Below are positions 1-9,219 of a DNA stretch of 64,000 bases, in pieces; the stretch's first letter is position 1; the number at the start of each line of letters is the position of its first letter. The position numbers and the translations under genes were made by a program. The notes below the pieces were generated by a model, which was given only the letters and a program-made list of their open reading frames with translations, searched no databases and had not been told where the DNA came from. Origin of the DNA: Aequorivita marisscotiae (lineage in GTDB: Bacteria; Bacteroidota; Bacteroidia; Flavobacteriales; Flavobacteriaceae); contig NZ_CP122379.1 of NCBI RefSeq assembly GCF_029814825.1, positions 1,550,001 through 1,614,000 on the forward strand, in the 5' to 3' direction.

Positions 1-239
1 ATATTACGGAAAGAAAATATAGGTTGATTCAACATTGTATGGGTATTTCGACTGTTGAGGAAATAGAACGTGCAGAATATTTTTTTAAGCACGAAATAGA
101 AACAATTGATTTTTGGGATAACTTGCCCGAACAGGTTCAAAAACTAGTACAAAAAAGCAAGGAGCAGAGTAAAAATGATTTGGTAATGCCTCACGAAACA
201 GTTATTGAAAAAGCCCGAAAAAAAATTAAACAGTCTTGA
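1..239 (+). CDS. Antitoxin-like small protein, 5' end outside the window
   Basis: The reading frame is open from the first bases of the window to a TGA at 237-239, so the start probably lies upstream. The first in-window start-like codon, a TTG at 24, falls inside the apparent N-terminal motif (ITERKYRLIQ...), which looks like the start region of small flavobacterial antitoxin-type proteins. About 79 residues are visible; the protein is charged and ends in a Lys-rich tail. The next gene starts in the TGA (TGATG overlap) and is RelE/ParE-like, so an antitoxin role is inferred from context only. Confidence 0.5.
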   Translation, partial: ITERKYRLIQHCMGISTVEEIERAEYFFKHEIETIDFWDNLPEQVQKLVQKSKEQSKNDLVMPHETVIEKARKKIKQS

Positions 240-538
240 TGAAAGTGTTTTGGACACAACTTGCCGATATAACTTTTGAAGACGAAATTGAATTTATCCT
301 GCGCAAGTGGAACAATGCCGAAGCCGAAAAGTTTATAGATTTGGTTGAGGATTTTAAAAAAGCGTTATCTACAAATCCATATATGGGCAAATTGTCTGAA
401 AAAAGTCAAGTTAGAATGTTTGTTTTATCCAAATAAACCACTGTTTTTTACGAATTTTTTAATGATAAAAAACGTATAGACCTTCAGCTATTTTGGAACA
501 ACTCCAAGGATACAAAGGAGCTTGATAAGTATTTGTGA
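239..538 (+). pseudogene. RelE/ParE-family toxin interrupted by an in-frame TAA
   Basis: ATG at 239 overlaps the upstream stop by one base. The frame gives about 65 residues resembling the ParE/RelE fold (FxxxFKKALSTNPYMGK, VRMFVLSK), then TAA at 434-436, and then continues in the same frame as TTVFYEFFNDKKRIDLQLFW to a TGA at 536-538. That continuation is the expected last beta-strand and helix of the family, so one change such as CAA to TAA has truncated a toxin of about 99 codons. The antitoxin-like partner is immediately upstream and intact in the visible part. Loss of the toxin C-terminus normally inactivates this family; that part is inference. Confidence 0.65.
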
Positions 539-626
539 AAAACCATTTTACCACTTTATCACAGTGCTTGATAAGATTATTAGTCAATTTAGAGCTGATA
601 ATGTTATCAATTAGACCCGTAATCTT

Positions 627-929
627 ATGAAAAAATTATTTGGGAACTCACAAATCTTGGTTTTGGCTTTTAGTTTGTCTATGTGTAAGGGCAAAATTTC
701 ACCACAAAAAACTTATAAGTCTGAAATAGTGAATCCCTATAGATTTTCCAATTATGTTGATGGTTTTTAACAATAATGAAGAAATTAAAAATGAAGCAGT
801 GCCGCTGGATATTGTGGAAATAAAAAACAAAAAGGCGAAGGCTACCCTTGTTTTAAAAATTGCAACTATGTTATCAAAGCGATTAACAAAAAGAATAGCT
901 ATCAATTGTTAGAAATAACGGTGGACTAA
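627..929 (+). pseudogene. Small secreted protein with two compensating frameshifts
   Basis: ATG at 627 opens a signal-peptide-like N-terminus (MKKLFGNSQILVLAFSLSM) but stops at 768-770. Reading on with a one-base correction in the T run before 769 and a second in the A run near 830 restores one continuous protein of about 100 residues ending in YQLLEITVD and a TAA at 927-929. Start and final stop are in the same frame, so the two homopolymer indels cancel. No family is recognised. It could be a true pseudogene or two sequencing errors in homopolymers. Confidence 0.45.
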
Positions 930-972
930 AAAATATTATTTCTACCTAAATCACTTTTTTTACTGTTGAACC

Positions 973-1788
973 ATGAACCGAAAATACCTTTATCCCATCC
1001 TTATTATCCTCGTTACCGTTGTACTGTACTATGGTGATGAATATGTGGATAAACTGAACAGTCCAGCAAATAAAACACTTTCAAATCCCGAAAGAAGCGG
1101 TGCGGAATTTAACGATACATTCCTCCCCGCTTCCACCACGGGTGAAATTGTAAAGCACAATTTTTATACGCTTTCCTATTCTGAAGAACACGAACAAGCA
1201 GAATGGGTTGCTTATGAATTGAAAAAAAGTGATCTTTCAAAAAGCGAATTTGAGCGCCCTTACTTTATTGAAGACAAAAAGGTAGAAACAAGGTCTGCAG
1301 ATTGGCGCAACTATAAAAACTCCGGCTACGATCGTGGTCATCTTTGCCCCGCTGGCGATAGAAGAATGTCATTTGAGGCGTATAATGAAACATTTTTAAC
1401 CAGTAATATAAGTCCGCAAGATCATGATTTTAATGCGGGAATTTGGAACCGTTTGGAACAGAAAGTACGCTATTGGGCTAGAAAATATGATGGTGTTTAC
1501 GTCGTGACAGGCGGTGTTTTAAAAGGCGACTTAAATACTATTGGACACGAGAATGTTTCTGTTCCCAATAAATTTTATAAAATTGTAGTAGATTTTTTAG
1601 ATGAAAACTATAAAGCCATTGCTTTTTTAATTCCGAATAAACCTTCACCTGAAAGTTATTTCGAATACGCCGTTTCTATCGATGAAATTGAAGATGCAAC
1701 GGGAATCGATTTTTTTCCACAATTGCCAGATTCCATTGAAAACGAAATGGAACAGACCATTAATCTAAAAGTTTGGGGAAAGAAATAA
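973..1788 (+). CDS. DNA/RNA non-specific endonuclease (NucA type), membrane anchored
   Basis: A 271-residue protein of the Endonuclease_NS (beta-beta-alpha metal) family, which cleaves DNA and RNA with one catalytic His and a Mg2+-binding Asn. The DRGH motif is at residues 120-123 with His123 as the expected general base, followed by the NxGxWNxLE-type metal-binding segment at about 154-162. Residues 6-20 form one hydrophobic segment, so the enzyme is probably exported or anchored with its domain outside the cytoplasm. It stands alone between the decayed toxin-antitoxin genes and the convergent rodA. Family call is secure; substrate and biological role are not visible. Confidence 0.88.
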   Translation: MNRKYLYPILIILVTVVLYYGDEYVDKLNSPANKTLSNPERSGAEFNDTFLPASTTGEIVKHNFYTLSYSEEHEQAEWVAYELKKSDLSKSEFERPYFIEDKKVETRSADWRNYKNSGYDRGHLCPAGDRRMSFEAYNETFLTSNISPQDHDFNAGIWNRLEQKVRYWARKYDGVYVVTGGVLKGDLNTIGHENVSVPNKFYKIVVDFLDENYKAIAFLIPNKPSPESYFEYAVSIDEIEDATGIDFFPQLPDSIENEMEQTINLKVWGKK

Positions 1789-1868
1789 GTGTGCAATGTA
1801 TGGTTTTGGGCATACGGTAGAAAGCACCGAGCTAATTAAACTAAAATTTTCATTTCAACTTCTATCTC

Positions 1869-3125
1869 CTACGAATAATGAAAATTTGCTCCATCTAATT
1901 TCACAAAAATAAAGAGTAAAATAGTGAAGCCCCAAAGTGCGGAACCTCCGTAACTAAAGAAGGGCAGTGGGATTCCGACGGTTGGAAAAATTCCTGTAAC
2001 CATGCCAATATTTACGAAAAAGTGAAAAAATAGAATTGCGGCAACACTGTACCCATACACTCTTCCAAACTGGTTTTTTTGCTTTTCAGCCCTAAAAATA
2101 ATTCGGGTTATTAATCCTACAAAGAGCAAAATAACTACCATGCTCCCTAAAAACCCCCATTCTTCGCCCACTGTACTAAAAATATAATCTGTGTGCTGTT
2201 CGGGGACAAAATTACCTTTGGTTTGCGTTCCTTGAGTCCAACCTTTTCCGAGCCAACTACCGTTGCTTATAGCAATTTCACTTTGATTTGTATTATAACC
2301 AATACCACGAGCATCAACTTCTTTTCCTAATATAATATTAAAACGATCGCGATGGTGTTGTTTAAAGACGTTGTTAAAAATATAGCTTACAGAAAATGCA
2401 AAGCCAATTGAAGCCACAACAACGAAAATATATTTAATAATATTGGGTCTTTTTTTTCTATTTCTAAAAAATAATAATCCCGCAATAAGTAAAATTCCGG
2501 CAGCTACCCAAATTGTACCAAAAGCAAGTGTAGATACAAACAAAACAATTGCAAACAGTGCTAAAAGTAAATATACTCCGTGTAAACCCTCGCGATAAAG
2601 AGGAAAAACGAATGCCGCATATATTAAAACACTTCCAGGATCGGGCTGCAATATTATTAAAATAACGGGTAATGCAAGTATAATGAATGCACCAATCTGG
2701 TGCTTAAAATCTTGCATGTTCGTTTGAATATCGCTTACATATTTTGATAGGGCAAGGGCAGTAGCCGCTTTAGCAAATTCACTAGGTTGTATGCTGAAAC
2801 CACCAAAGTCGTACCAGGCAGTAGTGCCTGCAATAGTTCTTCCAAATATAAATAGCCCGACAAGCGAAATTAATGAAGCTATATAAATAACGCTCGCAAA
2901 GCGTTCGTAGAACTTAGATTCTATGGCAAGTACGAAAATTATTAAGACAATACTCAGGCCAATCCATAGCATTTGTTTGCCATAAATTTGGTTGAAATCA
3001 AAATAGCCTTTTGCTGCATCGCTTAGCGAGGCGGAGTATATATTTATCCAACCCATTGACACCAATGCAATATAGATGAATATAATTAGCCAATCAAAAC
3101 GTACGTAACTTTTGGTAGCTGCCAT
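1869..3125 (-). CDS. rodA: Rod-shape-determining SEDS protein RodA
   Basis: A 418-residue polytopic SEDS protein, the lipid II glycan polymerase of the elongation machinery. It has about ten hydrophobic segments, the family loop containing PDPGSVLIYA, the large extracellular loop with GIGYNTNQSEIAI, and the C-terminal FFSYGGSALW motif. Its ATG overlaps the mrdA stop by one base (TAATG), so it is translationally coupled to its transpeptidase partner PBP2. It is the last gene of the mreBCD-mrdA-rodA operon. Confidence 0.95.
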   Translation of the reverse strand: MAATKSYVRFDWLIIFIYIALVSMGWINIYSASLSDAAKGYFDFNQIYGKQMLWIGLSIVLIIFVLAIESKFYERFASVIYIASLISLVGLFIFGRTIAGTTAWYDFGGFSIQPSEFAKAATALALSKYVSDIQTNMQDFKHQIGAFIILALPVILIILQPDPGSVLIYAAFVFPLYREGLHGVYLLLALFAIVLFVSTLAFGTIWVAAGILLIAGLLFFRNRKKRPNIIKYIFVVVASIGFAFSVSYIFNNVFKQHHRDRFNIILGKEVDARGIGYNTNQSEIAISNGSWLGKGWTQGTQTKGNFVPEQHTDYIFSTVGEEWGFLGSMVVILLFVGLITRIIFRAEKQKNQFGRVYGYSVAAILFFHFFVNIGMVTGIFPTVGIPLPFFSYGGSALWGFTILLFIFVKLDGANFHYS

Positions 3126-4987
3126 TATCTATTAATTGAAAAAGGTTCGCCACTGTACTGTTTGGCATATTCTGCTTCGAGGCTTCCTTGCAACACAAAC
3201 TTTTCCATATCGGTTCGGGTAATTTCGCCTTTAAGATATTTTTCAATCATGAGTCCGGCTATTCTTCCAGCCCAGCGGGAGCCCCAGTAACCATTTTCAA
3301 CGAACACGGCAATGGCAATTTTAGGATTGTCTTTGGGTGCAAATGCTACAAAAATAGAATGATCGGTAAGCTGCACGCGTTTACCATCTATTTTTGTGTA
3401 GTTTTCTGCAGTACCTGTTTTTCCACAAACTTCAATCCCGGGAACTCTTATTGAGGCTGCAGTACCACGTTCATAAACTTGAAACATACCTTCTACTACT
3501 GGTTCAAAATATTCGGGTTCAACAGTGGTGTGGTTTTTCACTTTAAATTTTTGCGGAATGGTGTCCGGGCCAATTATATTTTTTATGATATGCGGCGTGT
3601 AATAATAGCCTCGATTAGCAATAGCCGCAGTAAAGTTTGCCATTTGGATTGGCGTTAATAAAACTTCACCCTGCCCAATAGCATTTGAGATGGTTGCCAG
3701 CGAAGACCATTTATGCTCCGGGAATTTGTGTATTTTATTATAATATGCCGATGTTGGTATGTTTCCTCTTTTACCACTCGGAAGATCGTAGCCCAAAAAA
3801 TCGCCTAATCCAAAACTCATAAGATCTTTTCGCCAAGCATCTATGCCTTCTTGAGGGGTAGGATAGGTGTCCATCATCTTTTTATAAACAGTACAAAAAT
3901 ACGTATTACAGGAATTGGCAATCCCTGAAACCATAGCAACTGGCCCGCTATGGTGGCATCGTAAAACTCTTCTGCCAAAATGAAAGCCGCCACTACAACC
4001 TATTACGTCGTCTGTTTTAATAGCGTGTTCATGTAATCCAACCAATGCGGTTAACGCTTTAAATGGTGAACCTGGCGGATATTCACCCATTAGAACCCTA
4101 TCGTATAACGGTTTGGCAATAGTGTCGTACCATAATTTTGTAAAATTTTTTGAACGTTCGCGACCCACCAAGAGTGAAGGGTCGTAACTAGGTGCTGTTA
4201 CCAAAGCAAGTATTTCGCCGGTATCGGGTTCAATAGCAACTATACCACCGCGTTTATGAACCATTAATTCCTGTCCGTACTTTTGGAGCGTGGCATCAAT
4301 AGTTAGTTGTATATCTAGGCCTCGTTCCGGCAAAGTATCAAAAATACCGTCTTTATACGGGCCAATATCTCTATTAAAACGATCTCTTTGAATGTATTTT
4401 ACACCTTTTACACCGCGAAGAACTTCCTCATATTCTTTTTCTACACCTGCCGTACCAATGAGTTCGCCCATTTGGTAATATGGGTTTTTTTCAATGATGG
4501 CATTGTTTACCTCGGCTATGTAACCCATAACGTTCGCCGAATGGTCTACTTGATATTCGCGAAGGGAACGACGCTGAATATAAAACCCTTCGTATTTATA
4601 CATTTTTTCTGAAAGGGAGGCGTAATCTGCTTTGTTAAGTTGTGGAAGTACTACCGATGGAAGTCTTGGTGAATACACCCGTGCCTTGCGCAATATTTCT
4701 TTAAAATCTTCTTTGGTTATTTTTAGCAATCTACAAAATTCTAAGGTATCCAAAGGTTTTACATCTTTTGGGATAACCATAACGTCGTACGACGGTTGGT
4801 TTGAAACTAAAAGTTTGTTGTTTCTATCAAACATGTACCCGCGCTGTGGATAGTCGTACATTACTTTTATGGCACTGTTTTGTGTGAGCGAATCTGATGA
4901 AGCATCGTACACCTGCAAATAGAAAAGCCGAGCGGCAAAAAGCACACCGCTCATCAAAACCAATGCTATGAGTACAATTTTTCTCAT
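3125..4987 (-). CDS. mrdA: Penicillin-binding protein 2
   Basis: A 620-residue class B PBP, the DD-transpeptidase that cross-links peptidoglycan during side-wall elongation with RodA. An N-terminal membrane anchor (residues 3-24) is followed by the PBP dimer domain and the transpeptidase domain, with SxxK at Ser307-Lys310, SxN at Ser359-Asn361 and KTG at 523-525. The active-site Ser is Ser307. The start overlaps the mreD stop by 4 bp. Length and motif spacing are normal for the family. Confidence 0.95.
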   Translation of the reverse strand: MRKIVLIALVLMSGVLFAARLFYLQVYDASSDSLTQNSAIKVMYDYPQRGYMFDRNNKLLVSNQPSYDVMVIPKDVKPLDTLEFCRLLKITKEDFKEILRKARVYSPRLPSVVLPQLNKADYASLSEKMYKYEGFYIQRRSLREYQVDHSANVMGYIAEVNNAIIEKNPYYQMGELIGTAGVEKEYEEVLRGVKGVKYIQRDRFNRDIGPYKDGIFDTLPERGLDIQLTIDATLQKYGQELMVHKRGGIVAIEPDTGEILALVTAPSYDPSLLVGRERSKNFTKLWYDTIAKPLYDRVLMGEYPPGSPFKALTALVGLHEHAIKTDDVIGCSGGFHFGRRVLRCHHSGPVAMVSGIANSCNTYFCTVYKKMMDTYPTPQEGIDAWRKDLMSFGLGDFLGYDLPSGKRGNIPTSAYYNKIHKFPEHKWSSLATISNAIGQGEVLLTPIQMANFTAAIANRGYYYTPHIIKNIIGPDTIPQKFKVKNHTTVEPEYFEPVVEGMFQVYERGTAASIRVPGIEVCGKTGTAENYTKIDGKRVQLTDHSIFVAFAPKDNPKIAIAVFVENGYWGSRWAGRIAGLMIEKYLKGEITRTDMEKFVLQGSLEAEYAKQYSGEPFSINR

Positions 4988-5493
4988 TGTGATTTCTTAT
5001 TAAAAATTATCATTGTACAGACAATAACAATTATAGTAAACAATCCGGAAAACAGGGTAGATTTTAACAGCAACAATGTATGATTGAAGCTAAAAATTTC
5101 TAGTGAAAACATAACAAAGTGATGCATTAAAACCAAAGATGCAATGTAGGTAAGCCTCTCCATGGGATCGGCTTTTTTAATTTTCACACTGTTGTATTCG
5201 TAGCTTACACCGAAGGAATATTTTAATACTACCGGACGAATATATGCCACAAAAGCACAAGCAGCCGCATGCACTCCGCCCGAGTCTTCAAAAATATCGA
5301 TGGAAAGCCCTAATAAAAAACCGAGAAAAATCAAAACACTTTTATCGCCGTCCAGTGGGTAGAGTACTATAAACAAAATATAGAGATAGGGGTTTATATA
5401 TCCTCCCAAATTAATATTGTTAAGCACCAGCACCTGCAGAAAAACCAGCAGTACAAAACGACCTATGTTTATTAATATATCACTGTTCGACAT
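4984..5493 (-). CDS. mreD: Rod-shape-determining protein MreD
   Basis: A 169-residue membrane protein with about five hydrophobic segments and little sequence conservation, as usual for MreD. Identification rests on position between mreC and mrdA and on the membrane pattern (INLGGYINPYLYILFIVLYP, LLGLSIDIFEDSGGVHA). It overlaps mreC by 14 bp and mrdA by 4 bp, which points to coupled translation. In the elongasome it links MreC and the cytoplasmic MreB filament to the PBP2/RodA synthase. Confidence 0.9.
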   Translation of the reverse strand: MSNSDILINIGRFVLLVFLQVLVLNNINLGGYINPYLYILFIVLYPLDGDKSVLIFLGFLLGLSIDIFEDSGGVHAAACAFVAYIRPVVLKYSFGVSYEYNSVKIKKADPMERLTYIASLVLMHHFVMFSLEIFSFNHTLLLLKSTLFSGLFTIIVIVCTMIIFNKKSQ

Positions 5494-6310
5494 CTTCTAC
5501 TCCTTTCTCTAACTCTAAAATTTCTTGAGCTTCATTGTTTTTTATTAAATAAACGTTTTCCAGGCTCGTCATATCGTTAAACAAGGTTACGTTTACGTAA
5601 TAATAGTTATCATCATTATCCAAATGAAAATCTTTTACCGCCCCAATTAAAATGCCTTCGGGGAAAATTGTCGAGCGTCCGCCCGTAATAATGGTATCGC
5701 CTTTTTCTATTTGCGCCAACCGCGGAATATCTATTAATTGCACCACGTTGGGATCTTTCGTATTCCAGATGAGCGATCCAAAATGACTCGATTTTTTTAG
5801 CTTTGCGTTAATGCGGCTTTTTGTATTTAAAATAGATTGTACGGTGGCGTAATTTTTTGAAACATCACTAACTATGCCCACAACTCCTTTAGACGAAATA
5901 ACGCCCAAATCTATTTTTACACTATCTCGCTGGCCCTGATCTAACGTAAGTTGATTCTTCGTTTTTGAAAAATTATTATTGATTACCCGCGCCGTATAAT
6001 ATTGAAATTTACTTGGAAGAATAGTGCTATCTAGTTTTTCAATTGAAATGGCCTCTTCCAAATGCTCCATTTTTTTCCGAAGCATTAAGTTTTCCTGCAA
6101 TAACTGTTCGTTCTCTTTCGAAAGATTAAAATAATCGGTTATATTATTTCGAAATGTATAAACACCACCCGAAATAAAGTTGGCAGAACTCACAAATTTA
6201 TTGTTGTGGTAATTATGAGTTTGAATAGTAAGTGCAACGGAAATCGTGAAAAGCACGGCAAACAACAAGAAATTTTTATTCCGAATGAAGAAAAATATAA
6301 TCTGCTGCAT
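5480..6310 (-). CDS. mreC: Cell shape-determining protein MreC
   Basis: A 276-residue bitopic protein: a short cytoplasmic N-terminus, one membrane segment at about 13-29, a coiled-coil stretch at about 58-80 (KENEQLLQENLMLRKKMEHL), then the periplasmic beta domain with TLDQGQRDSVKIDLGVIS and DTIITGGRSTIFPEGILIG. MreC activates PBP2/RodA in the periplasm. It lies 104 bp downstream of mreB. Confidence 0.93.
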   Translation of the reverse strand: MQQIIFFFIRNKNFLLFAVLFTISVALTIQTHNYHNNKFVSSANFISGGVYTFRNNITDYFNLSKENEQLLQENLMLRKKMEHLEEAISIEKLDSTILPSKFQYYTARVINNNFSKTKNQLTLDQGQRDSVKIDLGVISSKGVVGIVSDVSKNYATVQSILNTKSRINAKLKKSSHFGSLIWNTKDPNVVQLIDIPRLAQIEKGDTIITGGRSTIFPEGILIGAVKDFHLDNDDNYYYVNVTLFNDMTSLENVYLIKNNEAQEILELEKGVEDVEQ

Positions 6311-6414
6311 TGCTTGTTAGGGTTAAAATATTCTGTTTCTTGATGGGAGCAACGCCATAAATGGGCAACTATTCTTTTTAAATTATTTTCAGTATAATAA
6401 TTTCTATCGAAAAA

Positions 6415-7443
6415 TTACTTAATCAAAACGCTTTTGTACTTATTTAAGTTTTTTAAACAAATACCGGTGCCACGTACAACTGCCCGCAACGGATCTTCGG
6501 CAATATACACAGGCAAGTCGGTTTTTTGCGAGAGCCTTTTGTCCAGTCCGCGAAGCATGGATCCACCGCCGGCCAGGTATATTCCGGTGTTGTAAATATC
6601 GGCGGCAAGTTCGGGTGGCGTTTGTGAGAGTGTTTCCATTACCGCATCTTCAATTCTAAGAATCGATTTGTCCAATGCCTTTGCTATTTCTCTATAGGAA
6701 GTTTGTACTTGTTTTGGTTTTCCTGTTAACAAATCGCGCCCTTGTACGTCCATTTCATCTGGAGGTAACTCTAAATCTTCGGTAGCGGCTCCAATCTGTA
6801 TTTTAATTTTTTCGGCGGTACGTTCCCCCACATAAAGGTTGTGTTGGGTACGCATATAATATACTATATCGTTTGTAAAAACGTCGCCCGCAATTTTTAT
6901 AGATTTGTCGCAAACAATTCCGCCAAGTGCAATTACTGCAATTTCGGTAGTTCCGCCTCCTATATCTACAACCATATTTCCTTTGGGCTGCATAATATCT
7001 ACACCAATACCAATTGCTGCGGCCATGGGTTCATGAATTAAATAAACTTCTTTTCCGTTAACTCGCTCTGCACTTTCTTTTACCGCGCGCATTTCAACTT
7101 CAGTAATTCCGCTGGGAATACAGATTACCATTCGCAATGAAGGTTTTAGCCAGCGTTTTTTTAAGGCCGGAATATCATTGATAAACATGTTTATCATTTT
7201 TTCACTGGCATCAAAATCTGCAATTACACCATCCTTCAAAGGCCTAATTGTTTTTATGTTTTCATGGGTTTTTCCCTGCATCATGGCAGCTTCGCGCCCT
7301 ACAGCAATAATTTTGCCGGTAGTACGATCTCGTGCTACGATTGACGGGGCGTCAACAACTACTTTGTCGTTGTGAACAACCAAGGTATTTGCAGTACCCA
7401 AGTCAATGGCTATTTCTTCAGTTAGGAAGTCAAAAAATCCCAT
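6415..7443 (-). CDS. mreB: Actin-like rod-shape protein MreB
   Basis: A 342-residue actin-fold ATPase that forms membrane-associated filaments directing side-wall synthesis. The phosphate-1 loop IDLGTANTLV, the phosphate-2 segment VVDIGGGTTEIAVIA and the adenosine motif IYLAGGGSMLRGLD are present at the usual spacing. It is the first gene of the mre operon and has its own candidate promoter in the 62-bp gap after purH. Confidence 0.97.
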   Translation of the reverse strand: MGFFDFLTEEIAIDLGTANTLVVHNDKVVVDAPSIVARDRTTGKIIAVGREAAMMQGKTHENIKTIRPLKDGVIADFDASEKMINMFINDIPALKKRWLKPSLRMVICIPSGITEVEMRAVKESAERVNGKEVYLIHEPMAAAIGIGVDIMQPKGNMVVDIGGGTTEIAVIALGGIVCDKSIKIAGDVFTNDIVYYMRTQHNLYVGERTAEKIKIQIGAATEDLELPPDEMDVQGRDLLTGKPKQVQTSYREIAKALDKSILRIEDAVMETLSQTPPELAADIYNTGIYLAGGGSMLRGLDKRLSQKTDLPVYIAEDPLRAVVRGTGICLKNLNKYKSVLIK

Positions 7444-7490
7444 AATTTATTTTGTTGGAGTTGAAGGTTAACGTGTCTGCTTAATTTTAA

Positions 7491-7498
7491 CAAATGTA
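7491..7498 (-). promoter_or_regulatory. Candidate -7 element for mreB
   Basis: On the minus strand the bases read TACATTTG, matching the Bacteroidota -7 consensus TAnnTTTG. They lie 48 bases before the mreB ATG, between purH and mreB. No clear -33 TTG was found at the expected distance, so this is a moderate call. Confidence 0.4.
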
Positions 7499-7505
7499 AT
7501 AAATT

Positions 7506-9038
7506 TTAATGCTTAAAATGGCGTGTACCTGTAAATACCATTGCCATTTTATGTGTATTGCAATAATCTATGCTCAACTGATCTTTTATAGAACCTCCAG
7601 GCTGTATTACTGCGGTAATTCCTGCATTATCGGCAATTTCCACACAATCTGGAAACGGAAAAAAAGCATCACTTGCCATAACAGCACCATCGAGATTGAA
7701 CTTAAATGATGTTGCTTTTTCAATTGCTTGTTTTAATGCGTCTACTCGGCTGGTTTGGCCGGTTCCGCTAGCGCAAAGTTGTTTGCCCTTTGCCAAGACA
7801 ATTGTATTGCTTTTTGTGTGTTTGCAAATTTTAGATGCAAACAACAGGTCTTCTAACTCCTGAGCACTGGGTTTATTGTCCGTAGCGTGCGTTAAAATTT
7901 CGGCAGTATCGGTAATGTTGTCTTTATCTTGAACCAAAACACCGTTCAAACATGTTCTTACGGTTTTTGAAGGTAATCCGGCTTCTTTCTGAATTAGTAA
8001 AATTCTATTTTTCTTTCCTTCTAAAATTTCTTGTGCTTTCGCCGAAAAAGAAGGCGCAATAACCACTTCGCAGAAAAGGTCGTGAATTTCGTTTGCAGTA
8101 GCTTCATCAATTTCTACATTGCTAATTAATATACCGCCAAATGCCGATACGGGATCACCTGCCAATGCTGCTAAATACGCTTGTTGTACGGTTTCGCGTT
8201 GCGCAATTCCACAGGCGTTATTGTGTTTTAAAATTGCAAAAGTGGGTGCTTCCCCTTTAAATTCGTTCATTAAATTTACGGCAGCATCAACATCCAAAAG
8301 GTTGTTATAGCTTAATTCCTTGCCGTGAAGTTTGGTGAACATTTCATCAAAATTTCCGAAGAAAAAACCTTTTTGATGTGGATTTTCGCCGTAGCGTAGC
8401 TCCTGGCCGTTAACCGCACTTATTTTATACGCTGGCAATTTTTCTTCTATATTGAAATAATTAAAAATTGCAGTGTCGTAATTAGACGAGACATTGAACG
8501 CTTTAGCGGCAAAGCGCTTGCGGTCTTTAAGGGTAACTTCTCCGTTGTTTACGGAAATCACTTTCAAAAATTCGGCGTAATCATCAACCGAAGAAACGCA
8601 AATGGTGTCTTTAAAATTTTTAGCGGCCGCGCGAATCAACGATATACCGCCAATATCTATTTTTTCAATTATATCTGTTTCCGAAGCTCCGGAGGCAACC
8701 GTTTTTTCAAAAGGATATAAATCTACAATTACCGCATCTATCTGCGGAATGTTGTATTGTGCCATTTCGGCAACATCACCTTGATTGTCCTGTCGGTTTA
8801 AGATACCGCCAAAAACCTTCGGGTGAAGCGTTTTTACACGACCGCCCAAAATTGAAGGGTAATCGGTAATATCCTCCACGGCGGTTACTTCAATTCCAAG
8901 ATCTTGAATGAATTTTTCGGTACCACCGGTTGAGTAAAGTTTTACGTTTTGTTCGTGCAGTTTTTTAACAATTGGGGCGAGGCCTTCTTTGCTAAAAACA
9001 GAGATTAATGCTGAGGTAATTTTTTTGGAATTGTTCAT
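7506..9038 (-). CDS. purH: Bifunctional AICAR formyltransferase / IMP cyclohydrolase
   Basis: A 510-residue enzyme performing the last two steps of de novo IMP synthesis in the cytoplasm. The N-terminal MGS-like cyclohydrolase domain starts at SALISVFSKEGL and includes YSTGGT and the HPKVFGG segment; the C-terminal transformylase domain contains LRYGENPHQKG and the KHNNACGIA segment with the catalytic Lys-His pair. Normal length. It precedes mreB but is probably a separate transcription unit; a TACTTTTG element lies on the minus strand at 9056-9063. Confidence 0.97.
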   Translation of the reverse strand: MNNSKKITSALISVFSKEGLAPIVKKLHEQNVKLYSTGGTEKFIQDLGIEVTAVEDITDYPSILGGRVKTLHPKVFGGILNRQDNQGDVAEMAQYNIPQIDAVIVDLYPFEKTVASGASETDIIEKIDIGGISLIRAAAKNFKDTICVSSVDDYAEFLKVISVNNGEVTLKDRKRFAAKAFNVSSNYDTAIFNYFNIEEKLPAYKISAVNGQELRYGENPHQKGFFFGNFDEMFTKLHGKELSYNNLLDVDAAVNLMNEFKGEAPTFAILKHNNACGIAQRETVQQAYLAALAGDPVSAFGGILISNVEIDEATANEIHDLFCEVVIAPSFSAKAQEILEGKKNRILLIQKEAGLPSKTVRTCLNGVLVQDKDNITDTAEILTHATDNKPSAQELEDLLFASKICKHTKSNTIVLAKGKQLCASGTGQTSRVDALKQAIEKATSFKFNLDGAVMASDAFFPFPDCVEIADNAGITAVIQPGGSIKDQLSIDYCNTHKMAMVFTGTRHFKH

Positions 9039-9055
9039 TATTGAAAATTAAGGTG

Positions 9056-9063
9056 CAAAAGTA
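9056..9063 (-). promoter_or_regulatory. Candidate -7 element for purH
   Basis: The minus strand reads TACTTTTG, an exact TAnnTTTG match 18 bases upstream of the purH ATG. A -33 TTG is not obvious. Confidence 0.35.
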
Positions 9064-9144
9064 CATAATTGCATAGTAAATTTGTAACATAAGCAGTGAG
9101 AAAACGTCTTACTTTTTATAAATTTATCAACCCCTTTTAATAGC

Positions 9145-9180
9145 GAAATCGAAATCGAAATCGAAATCGAAATTGAAATT
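9145..9180 (+). repeat. Hexanucleotide tandem repeat, 4x GAAATC then 2x GAAATT
   Basis: Six head-to-tail 6-bp units lie 40 bp before the ABC permease start. The length is a multiple of three, so the repeat also creates long Ser-Ile ORFs on the other strand that are not genes. Copy-number change here would alter spacing in the permease leader or promoter; that is inference. Confidence 0.85.
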
Positions 9181-9219
9181 GAAAATTTGAAATCGCCAAA
9201 CCTTAACTTAAAATCATAA

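Noticed and set aside
699..905. 68-codon minus-strand frame
   Set aside because: Antisense to the frameshifted small gene, hydrophobic by chance, no start context.
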